From the NCBI GenBank assembly GCA_036389135.1, contig DASVQP010000035.1, positions 1 through 64,000 on the forward strand: a stretch of DNA of 64,000 bases, in the 5' to 3' direction. The stretch's first letter is position 1. Each line of letters starts with the position of its first letter. A program made the translations under genes and the position numbers. Positions 18,301 to 27,773 of the stretch are shown piece after piece. A model generated the notes under the pieces. The model worked only from the letters and a program-made list of their open reading frames with translations, was not told the DNA's origin and ran no database searches. This DNA comes from Longimicrobium sp. GTDB taxonomy: Bacteria > Gemmatimonadota > Gemmatimonadetes > Longimicrobiales > Longimicrobiaceae.

Positions 18301-19149
18301 TTAGAGTTGGAAGGATGTCACCAGCCGCTTCTCTGCCTCGCCCTCGATCAGCGCTTCGAGCTCGATGTACGGCTCCAGGCCGCTCCCCTTGAGCTTCTCG
18401 CGAAAGAGCTGGTCGAGCTGGAAGACGCCGGCGGAGTTGGACATCTCGATCCGCACGCGCACCGGCTTGGTGACGCCGGGCTCGATGTGCACCGCCTCGA
18501 TCGCCGCGGCGGAGACGGAGTGGATGCTCGCCGCTCCCGTGGCGAAGGGGATGCGCGAGCGGCCCTTGGCCATGTCCAGCGCGTCCGCCACGCGCACGAT
18601 CCCCGCCTCCAGCGTCAGCGGCTTGCCGCCGGAGCGGTGGGCGATGATGGCATGCAGGATCTCCGAGCGCAGAATGGTGGCGGAGCGGACGTCGTACAGC
18701 TCGGAGAGCAGCTCCTTGATCTTGGCCTGGGCTACAAAGAGCGAGAAGCCCTCGTGGTCCGCGCGGTGGATCGACATCCCCAGGTCGTGGCAGAGCGCCG
18801 CCATGACGACCACCACCTCGGCGTCGTCGTTCCCCATCCCGTAGTTCTCCACCACGCCGGGCTTGGCGCCGCGCTCCAGCAGCATGCGCAGCAGCTTGGT
18901 GGCGATGTTCATCACGATCTTGACGTGCACCGGCCCGTGATCCGTCATCCCCAGCCGCTCAACCGCGTTGACGTTCGCCGCGAGCCAGAGGGAATACAGC
19001 TCCTCGTCCTGGTTGATGCGCTGGATGAGCGCCGCCACCTTGCGGTTGTTGCGGCTGGGGACGTTGAGCGGAAGGCGGTGGCTGAACCGCTCCTCCACCG
19101 TGCATCCCCACTGCGCCTGCTGCTCCTGCAAGTCCAGTCCTTCCGACAT
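18301..19149 (-). CDS. HD-domain metal-dependent phosphohydrolase
   Basis: The 282-residue product has an HD domain with metal-binding blocks TDHGPVHV, VVMAALCHDLGMSIH and the downstream RADHEG and IIAHRSGG. The N-terminal 60 residues are not recognised. Families with this pattern hydrolyse nucleotides or phosphorylated second messengers; no GYP motif is present, so a cyclic-di-GMP phosphodiesterase is not supported. The gene stands alone between repeat A3 and a hydrolase. Substrate unknown. Confidence 0.78.
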   Translation of the reverse strand: MSEGLDLQEQQAQWGCTVEERFSHRLPLNVPSRNNRKVAALIQRINQDEELYSLWLAANVNAVERLGMTDHGPVHVKIVMNIATKLLRMLLERGAKPGVVENYGMGNDDAEVVVVMAALCHDLGMSIHRADHEGFSLFVAQAKIKELLSELYDVRSATILRSEILHAIIAHRSGGKPLTLEAGIVRVADALDMAKGRSRIPFATGAASIHSVSAAAIEAVHIEPGVTKPVRVRIEMSNSAGVFQLDQLFREKLKGSGLEPYIELEALIEGEAEKRLVTSFQL

Positions 19150-19315
19150 CCGTTCGTTCCGTGTTCGACAGGTGATCCGGGGCTCACCGAAGATGCGCGC
19201 CCGCCGGGGGCGATGACCGCCTCGCCATACTGTACCCCCTACGTGTCACGGCGGGGCCACAGTCCGACGGCGGTCCGCGCCACAACGCGAAGCGCGTACC
19301 GCCGCGTGCAGCAGA

Positions 19316-20344
19316 TTACGGGTGCGGGAGCCGTTCGGCCAGAAAACGCGCCGCCTCGCGCTCCGCCCAGAACTCCGGCGCCCACGGCTTGCCCTGGATG
19401 AACCCCACGTGCCCGCCGCGCTCCGTAAAGACCGCCGTGAGGCTGGGATTGGCCTCCACCGCTTCGCGGGGGATGGCGTGCGGCGGGACGAACGGGTCGT
19501 CCGCGGCGTGCACCAGGAGCGTGGGCACGCGGATGGCGGAGAGAAACTGCGCCGAGCTGGACTGCCCGTAGTAGTCCGCCACGTCGCGGAAGCCGTGCAG
19601 ACGCGCCGTCACCGCATCGTCGAAGTCGCGGAAGGATTGCGAAGAGAGCGCGCGCCGTGCGTCGCAGCGGTCCCCGATCTCCGCCTGCCTGTCGCCGAAC
19701 TTGCGGCGGAGGGAGCGCAGGAGCACCTCCGTGTACCTGCGGCCCATGAAGCTGGCGTCCATGTACTCCGCGCCCGCCATGAGGTCGAACGGCACCGACA
19801 CCGCCGCCGCCGCGCGCACCGCGGAACCCTCCCCCCGCTCTCCGAGGTACTTGAGAAGGACGTTGCCGCCCAGCGAGAAGCCGAGCGCGCCCAAGGTGAC
19901 GTCCGGCTCGCGCTCGCGCAGGTGGCGAAGAACGGCGGAGAGGTCCGCCGTGTCGCCCGCGTGGTAGAAGCGGAGCGCGCGGTTCGGCTCGCCGCTGCAT
20001 GAGCGAAAGTTCATCGCCACGGCGCGCAGACCGCACTCGGCCAGGGCGCGGCAGCTTTCCAGCATGTACGACGAGCTGGCGCTCCCCTCCAGGCCGTGCA
20101 CCAGCAGCACCAGCGGCGCGGCGGCCGGGAGCGCGATCCCTTCGACCGTGGCCCAGTCCAGGTCCACGAAGTCGCCGTCCTCCGTCTCCATGCGCTCGCG
20201 CCGGTAGTGCACGCCGGTCCGCTCACGCAGGTAGCGCCCGGCGACGGTCTGGCCGTGCGCGCCCGGCAGCCAGCGCGCGGGGCGGAAGGGGCGCGGCACG
20301 AACGCCTTCGCGGGCGGCGGCTCGGTGCGATCGGGTTGGTTCAT
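19316..20344 (-). CDS. YheT-family alpha/beta hydrolase
   Basis: The 342-residue product has the YheT/ABHD1-3 layout: N-terminal PARWLPGAHGQTV, the oxyanion-region VHGLEGSASSSYM, the nucleophile elbow LGFSLGGNVLLKYLG (serine), the acid in HAADDPFVPP, and the histidine in RGGHVGFI. The triad is complete. Family members are esterases of poorly known substrate. It is divergent from the acyltransferase gene that follows, with about 100 bases between. Confidence 0.87.
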   Translation of the reverse strand: MNQPDRTEPPPAKAFVPRPFRPARWLPGAHGQTVAGRYLRERTGVHYRRERMETEDGDFVDLDWATVEGIALPAAAPLVLLVHGLEGSASSSYMLESCRALAECGLRAVAMNFRSCSGEPNRALRFYHAGDTADLSAVLRHLREREPDVTLGALGFSLGGNVLLKYLGERGEGSAVRAAAAVSVPFDLMAGAEYMDASFMGRRYTEVLLRSLRRKFGDRQAEIGDRCDARRALSSQSFRDFDDAVTARLHGFRDVADYYGQSSSAQFLSAIRVPTLLVHAADDPFVPPHAIPREAVEANPSLTAVFTERGGHVGFIQGKPWAPEFWAEREAARFLAERLPHP

Positions 20345-20442
20345 AGGCGAGTCAATCTACGCGCGGGCTTTCGCCCATCAACAGGCGTCGCGATATTTCG
20401 CGTCCCGCCGGAAATCCTCCCCCGCCGCTCACGATCCGCACC

Positions 20443-21771
20443 GTGTGGCTCCTCCCCATCTTCTCGCCCCTTTCCCGCTTCGCGCTCCGGGTGTTCTACC
20501 GGCTCGACGTGACGGGCGAGCGCGTGCCGTCGAGGGGGCCGGTTCTGCTGGTGGCGAACCATCCCAACTCGCTGCTCGATCCCGCGGCGGTGGTGGCGGT
20601 GGCGGGGCGGCCGGTTCGGTTCCTGGCGAAGGCGCCCCTCTTTGACGACGGGCAGGTGGGGTGGCTCGTCCGCGGCGCGGGGGCGATTCCGGTGTACCGC
20701 AAGCAGGATGACCCCGCCGCCATGAGCGGCAACGACGACACCTTTCGCGCCGCGCACGAGGCGCTCGCGGCCGGCGACGCAGTGGGGATCTTCCCCGAGG
20801 GCATCAGCCACACCAGCCCGTCGCTCGCGCCGCTGAAGACGGGGGCCGCACGCATCGCGCTGGGCGCCGCGGCGCGGATCGGCGGAGCATTCCCGGTGGT
20901 GCCCGTCGGGCTCGTGTTCCGCGAAAAGGAATCGTTCCGCTCCGAGGGGATGCTGGTGGTGGGCGAGCCCGTGGCCTGGGATGACCTTGCCGCGCGCGGC
21001 GAAGGCGACCGCGCCGCCGTGGGCGAGCTGACGGACCGCATCGACGAGGCGATCCGCCGCGTGACGATCAACCTGGACCGCTGGGAGGACGCGCCGCTCC
21101 TGGAAGCCGCAGAGGGCATCTTTTCCGCCGAGACGCCCACCGACCCTTCTCCCGCGGCGCGCGTACGGCGGATGCGCGAGGCCGCGGCGTCGCTGGCCCG
21201 CCTGCGCCACGACGAGCGCGGGCCCTGGACAGCGCTGGCGCACGAGGTGGCCGAGCACGCCCGCTCCCTCGAGGTGCTCGGGATGACGCCCGAACAGCTC
21301 AGGGCCGGCAATCGCGCCGACCTCGCCGCCCGGTGGATCGTGCGCCAGCTCGTCTTTTTCGCGCTGGGCGTCCCCATCTCCGCGGTGGGCACGATTCTTT
21401 TCTTCATCCCGTACCGCGCCACGCGCCCCGCCGCCGCGCTGACGAAGCCGAGCCACGACATGCAGGCCACCACCAAGCTGCTCCTCGGCTCGGTGATTCA
21501 CCTGGTGTGGATCGTGGCGCTGGCGGCGGTCGCCGGCTGGCGCGTCGGCATCCTGGCCGGGCTGGCGGCGCTCCTCGTGCTCCCCGCGATCGGTCTGGTG
21601 ACGCTGCACGTGCGCGACCGCTGGCAGCGCGCGACCGGCGAGGCGCGGCGCTTCATCCTGCGCGCACGCAGACGCCGGACGTTGGACGAGCTGCGCGCCC
21701 GCCAGCGCGAGCTCGCAAAGCGACTCAACGCGCTCTGGGAAGAGACCCGCGAGCCGCTGGCCCTCCCCTGA
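20443..21771 (+). CDS. PlsC-like glycerolipid acyltransferase with C-terminal membrane region
   Basis: The 442-residue product has a PlsC-type acyltransferase domain with ANHPNSLLDP (catalytic histidine and aspartate), the glycerol-phosphate motif region and FPEGISHTSPSL. It probably acylates glycerol-3-phosphate or lysophosphatidate at the inner membrane. Residues about 300-395 contain two to three hydrophobic segments (FFALGVPISAVG, GILAGLAALLVLPAIG), then a charged helix. The start is GTG at 20443; no ATG fits. The next gene, an MFS protein, starts 23 bases later. Confidence 0.85.
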   Translation: MWLLPIFSPLSRFALRVFYRLDVTGERVPSRGPVLLVANHPNSLLDPAAVVAVAGRPVRFLAKAPLFDDGQVGWLVRGAGAIPVYRKQDDPAAMSGNDDTFRAAHEALAAGDAVGIFPEGISHTSPSLAPLKTGAARIALGAAARIGGAFPVVPVGLVFREKESFRSEGMLVVGEPVAWDDLAARGEGDRAAVGELTDRIDEAIRRVTINLDRWEDAPLLEAAEGIFSAETPTDPSPAARVRRMREAAASLARLRHDERGPWTALAHEVAEHARSLEVLGMTPEQLRAGNRADLAARWIVRQLVFFALGVPISAVGTILFFIPYRATRPAAALTKPSHDMQATTKLLLGSVIHLVWIVALAAVAGWRVGILAGLAALLVLPAIGLVTLHVRDRWQRATGEARRFILRARRRRTLDELRARQRELAKRLNALWEETREPLALP

Positions 21772-21794
21772 ATCCCAAATCGGAGCCCCACCCC

Positions 21795-23141
21795 ATGCTC
21801 GAGCCCGGAATCGCCGCGCCGCCTCCCGAAACGGTGCCGCACAAGGCGCCGCACGAGATCAGGCGCATCTCGGTGGCGAGCTGGGTGCTGTACGACCTGG
21901 CGAACACCATCTTTTCGATGGGCGTCATCTCGCTCTACTTCTCCCTCTGGGTGCGCGACCAGGTGGGGGCCACGCGCGCGGACACCACGTACGGGATCAT
22001 CACGGCGATCTCGATGGCGCTCATCTTCATGTTCTCGCCGCTGCTGGGGGCGATGACGGACCGAGCGCCCAGGCGGATGCCCTTTTTGATCGTCAGCACG
22101 ACGATCTGCGTCGCGTTCACGGCGCTCCTGGCGCGCTCCGGCTTCTACACCACGGCCGTCTGCTTCGTCGTCGCCAACGTGGCGTACCAGGCGGGGCTCC
22201 AGTTCTACGACGCGCTCCTCCCCGAGGTCAGCACCGAGGAGAACCGCGGCCGCATCGGCGGGATCGGAGTCGGCGTGGGGTACCTCGGCTCCTACTTCGC
22301 GGTCGGGATGGGCATCCTGCTTGGCACGGGTAACAAGCCGCTGCTCTTCACCGCCATCGCGGTCGCCTTCCTCCTCCTCTCCATCCCCTGCTTCCTCTTC
22401 GTGCGCGAGCGCGGCAACCCGCGTCCCCGCCCCATCGGCTGGGCGATGGTGCGCGACTCCACCTCGCAGACCATCCGCACGCTCAAGGAGGGACAGCGCT
22501 ACCCAGGCCTTGTGCGCTTCCTCGTGGGCCGCGTCTTCTACACGGACGCCATCAACACCGTGATCTCCATCATGGCGCTGTACACGGTCAACGTCGCCGT
22601 CAGCACGGGGATGACGGAGGCGGAGGGGCAGAAGCAGGCGCAGTTCATCCTCATGTCCGCCATCACCTTTGCGGTATTGGGCGGCTTCTTCTGGGGATGG
22701 ATGACGGACCGCCACGGCCCGCGCCGCACGCTGAACCTCGTGCTGATCGCGTGGATGGCGATCTTCACCTTCGCGGGAGCGGTCGGCATCGTGGGGCTCC
22801 CGCTCTGGTGCCTGTACGTGGTCGCGTGCGCCGCGGGCCTGGCGCTGGGCGGCGTGTGGGCCGCGGATCGCCCCTACATGCTGCGCCTGACCCCGCCGGC
22901 CCGCGTCGGCGAGTTCTACGGGCTGTACGGGATGGTGGGGCGCTTCTCCGCCATCACGGGTCCCATCATCTGGGCCGCTGTGACCTACCTGACCATTCAG
23001 GTGGCGCACATGATGCCCCGCGTGGGCCAGGGGATCGGGGTTCTGGTGCTGCTGGGGATGATCGTGCTGAGCTTCATCATCCTACAGCCCATCTCGGACA
23101 AGCCCCGCGAGTGGAGCGACGAAGAACGCGGAGACCGTTGA
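21795..23141 (+). CDS. MFS transporter, UMF1/Atg22-like
   Basis: The 448-residue product has about twelve hydrophobic segments. The N-terminal SWVLYDLANTIFSMGV and the FYDALLPEVSTEENRGRIGG loop are typical of the UMF1 (unknown major facilitator) family related to Atg22. The substrate cannot be predicted; some relatives export amino acids. The first 28 residues are soluble. It lies between acyltransferase and APP1-phosphatase genes with short gaps (23 and 2 bases), suggesting a membrane-lipid operon. Confidence 0.87.
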   Translation: MLEPGIAAPPPETVPHKAPHEIRRISVASWVLYDLANTIFSMGVISLYFSLWVRDQVGATRADTTYGIITAISMALIFMFSPLLGAMTDRAPRRMPFLIVSTTICVAFTALLARSGFYTTAVCFVVANVAYQAGLQFYDALLPEVSTEENRGRIGGIGVGVGYLGSYFAVGMGILLGTGNKPLLFTAIAVAFLLLSIPCFLFVRERGNPRPRPIGWAMVRDSTSQTIRTLKEGQRYPGLVRFLVGRVFYTDAINTVISIMALYTVNVAVSTGMTEAEGQKQAQFILMSAITFAVLGGFFWGWMTDRHGPRRTLNLVLIAWMAIFTFAGAVGIVGLPLWCLYVVACAAGLALGGVWAADRPYMLRLTPPARVGEFYGLYGMVGRFSAITGPIIWAAVTYLTIQVAHMMPRVGQGIGVLVLLGMIVLSFIILQPISDKPREWSDEERGDR

Positions 23142-23143
23142 CG

Positions 23144-24319
23144 ATGGCCGATTGGAACAAGGCGTTCGGGCGCTTCCTGGACCGCGTGGACAACAAGATC
23201 GACGAGCAGCGGCGACGACTCGGCGCCACCGGGGGCGCGGGGAAGGTGGCGCGCATCGACGCGTACCGCGGCTACGGGACGCCGGAGCGGGCCTTCGTGC
23301 GTGGGCGCGTGCTGCGCGGCTCCCCCATCCCGGCGGCCGACGCGGCGGACAGCGTGTGGCTGAACCTGGCCTCCATGGTCCAGCGCTTCGAGAGCGACGA
23401 GGTGCCGCGCGCCCGCGTCCGCGTCGTCTTCGCCGGCGGCGAACGCACCGTGACGACGGACGACGAGGGGTACTTCGAGTGCGAGGTGGATCCGCGCCCC
23501 CCCTTTGCCCCCAACGCCATCTGGCACGAAGTCGTGCTGGAGCTGCTGGAGCCGCTCGAGGGCGACGAGCCCGTGCGGACGCTGGCGCACGTCATGGTGC
23601 CGCCGGCCGCGAGCGCGTTCGGGGTGATCAGCGATCTGGACGACACGGTGATCCGCACCGGCGTCGCGTCCAAGCTGCGCATGGCGCGCACGGTCTTCTT
23701 CGGCAACGCCCGCACGCGCGCGCCCTTCCCGGGCGTGGCGGCCTTCTACCGCGCGCTCCAGCACGGCACGGGCGCGGCGCCGTTCAACCCGATCTTCTAC
23801 GTCTCCAGCAGCCCCTGGAACCTGCACGACCTCCTCGCGGAGTTCCTGACGCTCCAAAAGATCCCGCTCGGCCCCCTCCTCCTGCGCGACTGGGGGCTCT
23901 CCGGCGAAGTGCTCCCCACCTCCAACGAGGAGCACAAGATGAGGGCGATCGAGCGGATCATGACCCACTACCCCACCCTCCCCTTCATCCTGGTGGGCGA
24001 CACCAGCCAGGAGGATCCGGAGATCTACTCGCGCGTCGTGCACAGCTACCCGAACCGCATTCCCGCCGTCTACATCCGCAACGTGGAGGCGCGGCCGGAG
24101 CGCGTGGAAGCCATCCGCGCCCTCGCCGCGGAGGTGGAGAAGGCCGGGAGCGCCCTCGTGCTGGCCGACGACACCCTTGCCGCCGCCGAGCACGCCGTCT
24201 CCCGCGGCTGGATCGCCTCCGACGCCCTCGCCGAGATCCGCGCCGAGGCCGACGCCAGCACCCAGCCCCGCGCCTCCGCCGCCGGCGAGGAGGTCAACGA
24301 GGAGCTGAGCACGGAGTAG
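23144..24319 (+). CDS. APP1-type phosphatase (DUF2183 domain)
   Basis: The 391-residue product carries the haloacid-dehalogenase-like APP1 catalytic domain: ISDLDDTVIRTG (DxDxT, catalytic aspartates), NPIFYVSSSPWNLHDLL, LLLRDWG and FILVGDTSQEDPEIY. In yeast App1 this domain dephosphorylates phosphatidate; bacterial relatives are largely untested. An N-terminal beta-rich domain (residues 35-150) precedes it. The position after a PlsC-like acyltransferase makes a phospholipid substrate plausible. The start is two bases after the MFS stop. Confidence 0.88.
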   Translation: MADWNKAFGRFLDRVDNKIDEQRRRLGATGGAGKVARIDAYRGYGTPERAFVRGRVLRGSPIPAADAADSVWLNLASMVQRFESDEVPRARVRVVFAGGERTVTTDDEGYFECEVDPRPPFAPNAIWHEVVLELLEPLEGDEPVRTLAHVMVPPAASAFGVISDLDDTVIRTGVASKLRMARTVFFGNARTRAPFPGVAAFYRALQHGTGAAPFNPIFYVSSSPWNLHDLLAEFLTLQKIPLGPLLLRDWGLSGEVLPTSNEEHKMRAIERIMTHYPTLPFILVGDTSQEDPEIYSRVVHSYPNRIPAVYIRNVEARPERVEAIRALAAEVEKAGSALVLADDTLAAAEHAVSRGWIASDALAEIRAEADASTQPRASAAGEEVNEELSTE

Positions 24320-24379
24320 CCGCCCGAAGCTCGGCCGGCCTGAAGCGCCCGTGTAAGTCCCGCACGGGTGCTTCACTGT

Positions 24380-24610
24380 CTATTCGCGCTCCTGCTTCGG
24401 AGGCGGGCCGAGGACTTCAGGGCCATCGTAGTTCCTCCACATCTCGATCGCCTCTGCGCTGAGCGATGCGAAGAACAAGGGCTTGCTCAGTATCCGCGCC
24501 CGGGCAACCTCAGGCGGCGGAGCCGGAATGTCGTAGCGCAGACGGTTGAGAAGCCCGCGGGCTTTCACCCGATGCTTCGCCCGGCGTGCTGGCGGTGCTT
24601 GTTTATCCAT
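24380..24610 (-). CDS. small hypothetical protein, second gene of a pair
   Basis: The 76-residue product is basic at the N-terminus (RRAKHRVKARGLLNRLR) and ends in a short acidic/proline tail. I do not recognise the family. It begins two bases after the stop of the GNAT-like gene, so the two are almost certainly co-translated. A role as partner or small regulator of that enzyme is inference. There is no HTH or ribbon-helix-helix pattern that I can defend. Confidence 0.6.
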   Translation of the reverse strand: MDKQAPPARRAKHRVKARGLLNRLRYDIPAPPPEVARARILSKPLFFASLSAEAIEMWRNYDGPEVLGPPPKQERE

Positions 24611-24612
24611 GA

Positions 24613-25236
24613 TCAGATCTCCTTCAAGCAGTATCGCGGCCCCTGCAAATCCTGAACAACCTTGAAGCCCAGGACCTCATAATGGGCAACCAGGTGGCGA
24701 TCGGGGTTGCGCAGGACCAATCGGGTCGAGCCTATCACGCGCCCGTAATTCTCCGCCACAGCAATTGCCACCCGGATGATGACGCCCCGAAGCCGAACCG
24801 GAGGCGGCTCGGGACGTCTCTCGACAAATGTCAGCGTAAATGTGTGCCGCAGCCCACCGGCGCGGGAGCGTGACGCCTGACCGAGTGCCAGCCCACACAG
24901 GTCGGAGCCATACCAGACCGCCATCGGGAGCACGGCGGCGCGTTTTGGAAGCGCGCGGACGAGCTCGGGCCAATTCCATCCTCCCACACCACGGGGGTGC
25001 TTGCGACGCGCCCAGCTTCGCTCCCACTCCACGAGAGCCGTCGCATCGATGTCCGCAAGCCGGAGTTCGGGTCCGATCCCGAGATTCGCGATCACGTCGT
25101 TTCGGGCGGCATCGTACGCTTCGAGGCGCGCCTGGCGGTGCCGGTCCGACGCGGCCCGGTACGAATCCACGGCTAAGGTCCCCGCCCAGGTATATCTTCC
25201 GCATCCATACTCGTCTCCGGTGTGTGCGTTCCACAC
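24613..25236 (-). CDS. GNAT-like hypothetical protein
   Basis: The 207-residue product is not confidently assigned. Its C-terminal half has a GNAT outline: a strand/helix with VRLRGVIIRVAIAVAENYG where the acetyl-CoA-binding region would be, then VAHYEVLGFKVV, which resembles the conserved tyrosine/glycine-phenylalanine motif B. The N-terminal half is helical with many charged residues. The start is GTG at 25236; internal starts are possible. A 76-residue gene follows within two bases. A GNAT toxin with a partner is one possibility, but such systems usually have the antitoxin first. Confidence 0.55.
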   Translation of the reverse strand: MWNAHTGDEYGCGRYTWAGTLAVDSYRAASDRHRQARLEAYDAARNDVIANLGIGPELRLADIDATALVEWERSWARRKHPRGVGGWNWPELVRALPKRAAVLPMAVWYGSDLCGLALGQASRSRAGGLRHTFTLTFVERRPEPPPVRLRGVIIRVAIAVAENYGRVIGSTRLVLRNPDRHLVAHYEVLGFKVVQDLQGPRYCLKEI

Positions 25237-25427
25237 CAGATACTCCGTACCGCGAACCCGGGATCATCAACGCCACACCTCCGCCACCAAGGGCGCTACA
25301 CGGTACTAACGGCGGCCCGAGTGGGGCGGAACGCCAAACCTGCGGCATACCCTATGCAACGGGGAGGCGCTCCGCCGTGCAATGAGGTGCGGTGTGATGG
25401 ACGGAAACGAGAGATGGAGATGTCGTA

Positions 25428-25904
25428 ATGCACAAAGGACGCGATTTCCTGATCGCCCAGGTCAGCAACAACGTGATGCAGCACAGGACGCTGCTGGAGA
25501 GCCTGGAAGACCACGAGAAGCAGGCGCAGGACGCGCGCTTCCGCGAGCTATGCACGCGCTACATCCCGCAGATGCGCCAGCACCAGACGATGATCGAGGA
25601 GTACCGCGCCACGCTCGGCGAGCCCGGCGGCGAGGCGCTCAAGAACGCGCTCGGGTTCGTGCTGGGGAAGGCGAAGGACGTGGCCGACGCGGTGCGCAAC
25701 GACGACTTCCTGCGCATCGTGGAGGACATCGTCATGATCCGCCAGGCGCAGGACACCTTTGCCACCTTTGCCGCCGTGGGCGAGCGCATCGGCGAGCCGC
25801 GCCTTGCCGAGATCGGCCGCACCTGCGAGAAGCAGCACGACGAGATGCAGCGCGAGTTCAACGCGCTCGTGCAGGAGATGTTCGTCAAGAACGTGCAGGA
25901 GTAA
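25428..25904 (+). CDS. ferritin-like helical-bundle hypothetical protein
   Basis: The 158-residue all-helical product has histidine/glutamate pairs spaced as in ferritin-like bundles (MQHRTLLESLEDHEKQA, QHQTMIEEY, EKQHDEMQREF). Di-iron ligands cannot be assigned with confidence. It has no signal peptide. It stands alone, with repeat A4 starting seven bases after its stop. Function unknown. Confidence 0.6.
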   Translation: MHKGRDFLIAQVSNNVMQHRTLLESLEDHEKQAQDARFRELCTRYIPQMRQHQTMIEEYRATLGEPGGEALKNALGFVLGKAKDVADAVRNDDFLRIVEDIVMIRQAQDTFATFAAVGERIGEPRLAEIGRTCEKQHDEMQREFNALVQEMFVKNVQE

Positions 25905-25910
25905 AGAACA

Positions 25911-26025
25911 AAGCTTCACACAGAGAACACAGAGGAAACAACAAGCCGCGGAGGAAAGCCCTTTCTGTTGTTTCTTGCCGTGTCCTCTGTGTCTCTGTGT
26001 GAGGCAAGCAGTTGCAGTGCCGAAG
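25911..26025. repeat. family A palindromic repeat, copy A4
   Basis: TTCACACAGAGAACACAGAGG is mirrored by CCTCTGTGTCTCTGTGTGAG, followed by GCAGTTGCAG. The interior contains CTTTCTGTTGTTTCTTGCCG. It separates two co-directional genes. Confidence 0.85.
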
Positions 26026-26095
26026 CTCCACGCTACATTGTCCCGCCTGGCCGCACGGACGGCCCCAAACCAGCCCGAATCCAGGCGGACACCGC

Positions 26096-26521
26096 ATGAA
26101 CATGGTCTACTACGCCCACTCGGGGCTTCGCTACCTGGTGCTCCTCGCCGGGATCGCGGCGATCGTCATCCTGGCGCGCGGGCTCTCCGGGAAGCGCCCG
26201 TACGACCGCCCCGCGCGCATCTCCACCGCGGCCTACACCGGCTCGCTCCACCTGCAGGTCGTGCTGGGGATCATCATGATCGTGCTCGGGCGCTGGTACC
26301 CGGCGCTGATGGGGCACCTGATCATGAACCTCCTTGCGGTGGCCGCCGCGACGGTGCTCTCCGCATGGGCCAAGCGCGAGGCGGACTCGCAGCGCGCCTA
26401 CAAGTATGGGCTCACCGGCGTGGTCGTCTCGCTCCTCCTCCTGATGGGCGGAATCGCGGCGATCGGGCGGCACCCGTTCCAGAGCCGTGCCCTCGATCAG
26501 ATCGAGGCCGGCGCGCGATGA
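26096..26521 (+). CDS. small four-helix membrane protein
   Basis: The 141-residue product has four hydrophobic helices (around residues 12-30, 48-67, 72-90 and 105-122) separated by short charged loops, with HSGLRYLVLLAGI at the start. It resembles cytochrome-b561-like or DoxX-size membrane proteins, but I can name no family. The stop overlaps the ATG of the esterase gene (ATGA), so it opens a three-gene operon. Confidence 0.65.
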   Translation: MNMVYYAHSGLRYLVLLAGIAAIVILARGLSGKRPYDRPARISTAAYTGSLHLQVVLGIIMIVLGRWYPALMGHLIMNLLAVAAATVLSAWAKREADSQRAYKYGLTGVVVSLLLLMGGIAAIGRHPFQSRALDQIEAGAR

Positions 26522-27177
26522 GCGCGACGCTCCTGTACGAGCGGTCCATCCCCGAGGGGGTGCAGGACGGGGCACCCCTGGTGGTGCTCCTCCACGGCCG
26601 CGGGAGCGACCGCTTCGACCTTGCGGGGCTGGCGCCGCACATCGCCCCGGGTGCCGTCGTGATCACTCCGCAGGCGCCGCACTCCGGCGTGCCGTGGGGC
26701 TACGGGCCGGGATGGGCGTGGTACCGCTTCCTCGGCCGCAACCGCCCCGAGCCGGAGAGCTTCGAGGCAAGCCAGGACGCGCTCGGCACTTTCCTCTCCG
26801 AGATCCGCGCCACACTCCCGGTGAAGACGGGCCCCCTCGTCCTCGGCGGCTTCTCGCAGGGCGGGGTGATGTCGATGGCGTACGCGCTCCGCAATCCCGG
26901 CGCGGCGCCGATGGTGATGAACTTCAGCGGCTTCCTGGCCGACCATCCCAGCGTGCGCCCCACCCCGGAATCGGTTGCGGGGACGCGCTTCTGGTGGGGG
27001 CATGGGACGATGGACCCGCAGATCCCCTTCGACCTCGCTATCGAGGGGCGCGGGCTCCTGCAGTCCGCCGGCGCGGAGCTGGAGACGCGCGACTACCCGA
27101 TGGGCCACGGCATCTCGCCGGACGAGGCGCGCGATGCCCGCGCCTGGATCCAGGCCGAAGTGGCGCGCCCGGGATGA
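26518..27177 (+). CDS. phospholipase/carboxylesterase family hydrolase
   Basis: The 219-residue alpha/beta hydrolase has oxyanion region LLHGRGSDRFDL, nucleophile elbow LGGFSQGGVMSM (serine), acid near HGTMDPQIPF and histidine in MGHGIS. It matches the YpfH/carboxylesterase group that hydrolyses short acyl esters. It overlaps both neighbours by ATGA junctions. The next gene is a flavin-reductase-like protein. Confidence 0.88.
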   Translation: MSATLLYERSIPEGVQDGAPLVVLLHGRGSDRFDLAGLAPHIAPGAVVITPQAPHSGVPWGYGPGWAWYRFLGRNRPEPESFEASQDALGTFLSEIRATLPVKTGPLVLGGFSQGGVMSMAYALRNPGAAPMVMNFSGFLADHPSVRPTPESVAGTRFWWGHGTMDPQIPFDLAIEGRGLLQSAGAELETRDYPMGHGISPDEARDARAWIQAEVARPG

Positions 27178-27773
27178 TCCTGGACACGGGGGCGCTCTCC
27201 AACCGCGAGCGCTACCAGCTCCTCACCTCGCTGGTCGTGCCCCGCCCCATCGCGTGGGTCTCCACGCAGTCGGCGGCGGGCGCGCGGAACCTGGCGCCGT
27301 TCAGCTACTTCGCCGCGGTCAGCGCCACACCGTTCCTCATCTCCATCTCCATTGGCAGCCGCCGCGGCGAGCCCAAGGACACCCTCCGCAACATCCGCGA
27401 GACCGGCGTCTTCTGCATCAACGTCGTCACCGAGCCGCAGCTCCCCCAGATGAACACGACCTCCGGCGAGTACGGGCCGGAGGTCGATGAGTTCGAGCGC
27501 GCTGGCTTGCTAGCCGCGCAGGCGGAATCGGTGGGCGCGCCCTACGTTGCGGACTGCCCCGCCGTGCTGGAGTGCCGGCTGTTCAAGGAGGTGGAGCTGG
27601 AAGGCTCCGTCAACACGCTCGTCATCGGCGAGGTCCTGCGCGTCCGCCTCTCCGACGCCGCCCCGCTGATCCCCGCCACCCTCCTCGCCGACAGCGTCGC
27701 CCTTCGGCCCGTCGCACGCCTCTGGGGCGACCTGTACTCCACCCTCGGCGAGATCCCGGTGCTCGCGCGGTAA
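27174..27773 (+). CDS. flavin reductase-like FMN-binding protein
   Basis: The 199-residue product has a split-barrel FMN-binding fold of the flavin-reductase-like group: LVVPRPIAWVSTQSAAG, NLAPFSYFAAVSATPFL, KDTLRNIRETGVFCINV. These proteins use NAD(P)H and flavin or bind FMN without known partner. It is the third gene in an operon with an esterase and a small membrane protein. No partner monooxygenase is nearby. Confidence 0.87.
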   Translation: MILDTGALSNRERYQLLTSLVVPRPIAWVSTQSAAGARNLAPFSYFAAVSATPFLISISIGSRRGEPKDTLRNIRETGVFCINVVTEPQLPQMNTTSGEYGPEVDEFERAGLLAAQAESVGAPYVADCPAVLECRLFKEVELEGSVNTLVIGEVLRVRLSDAAPLIPATLLADSVALRPVARLWGDLYSTLGEIPVLAR

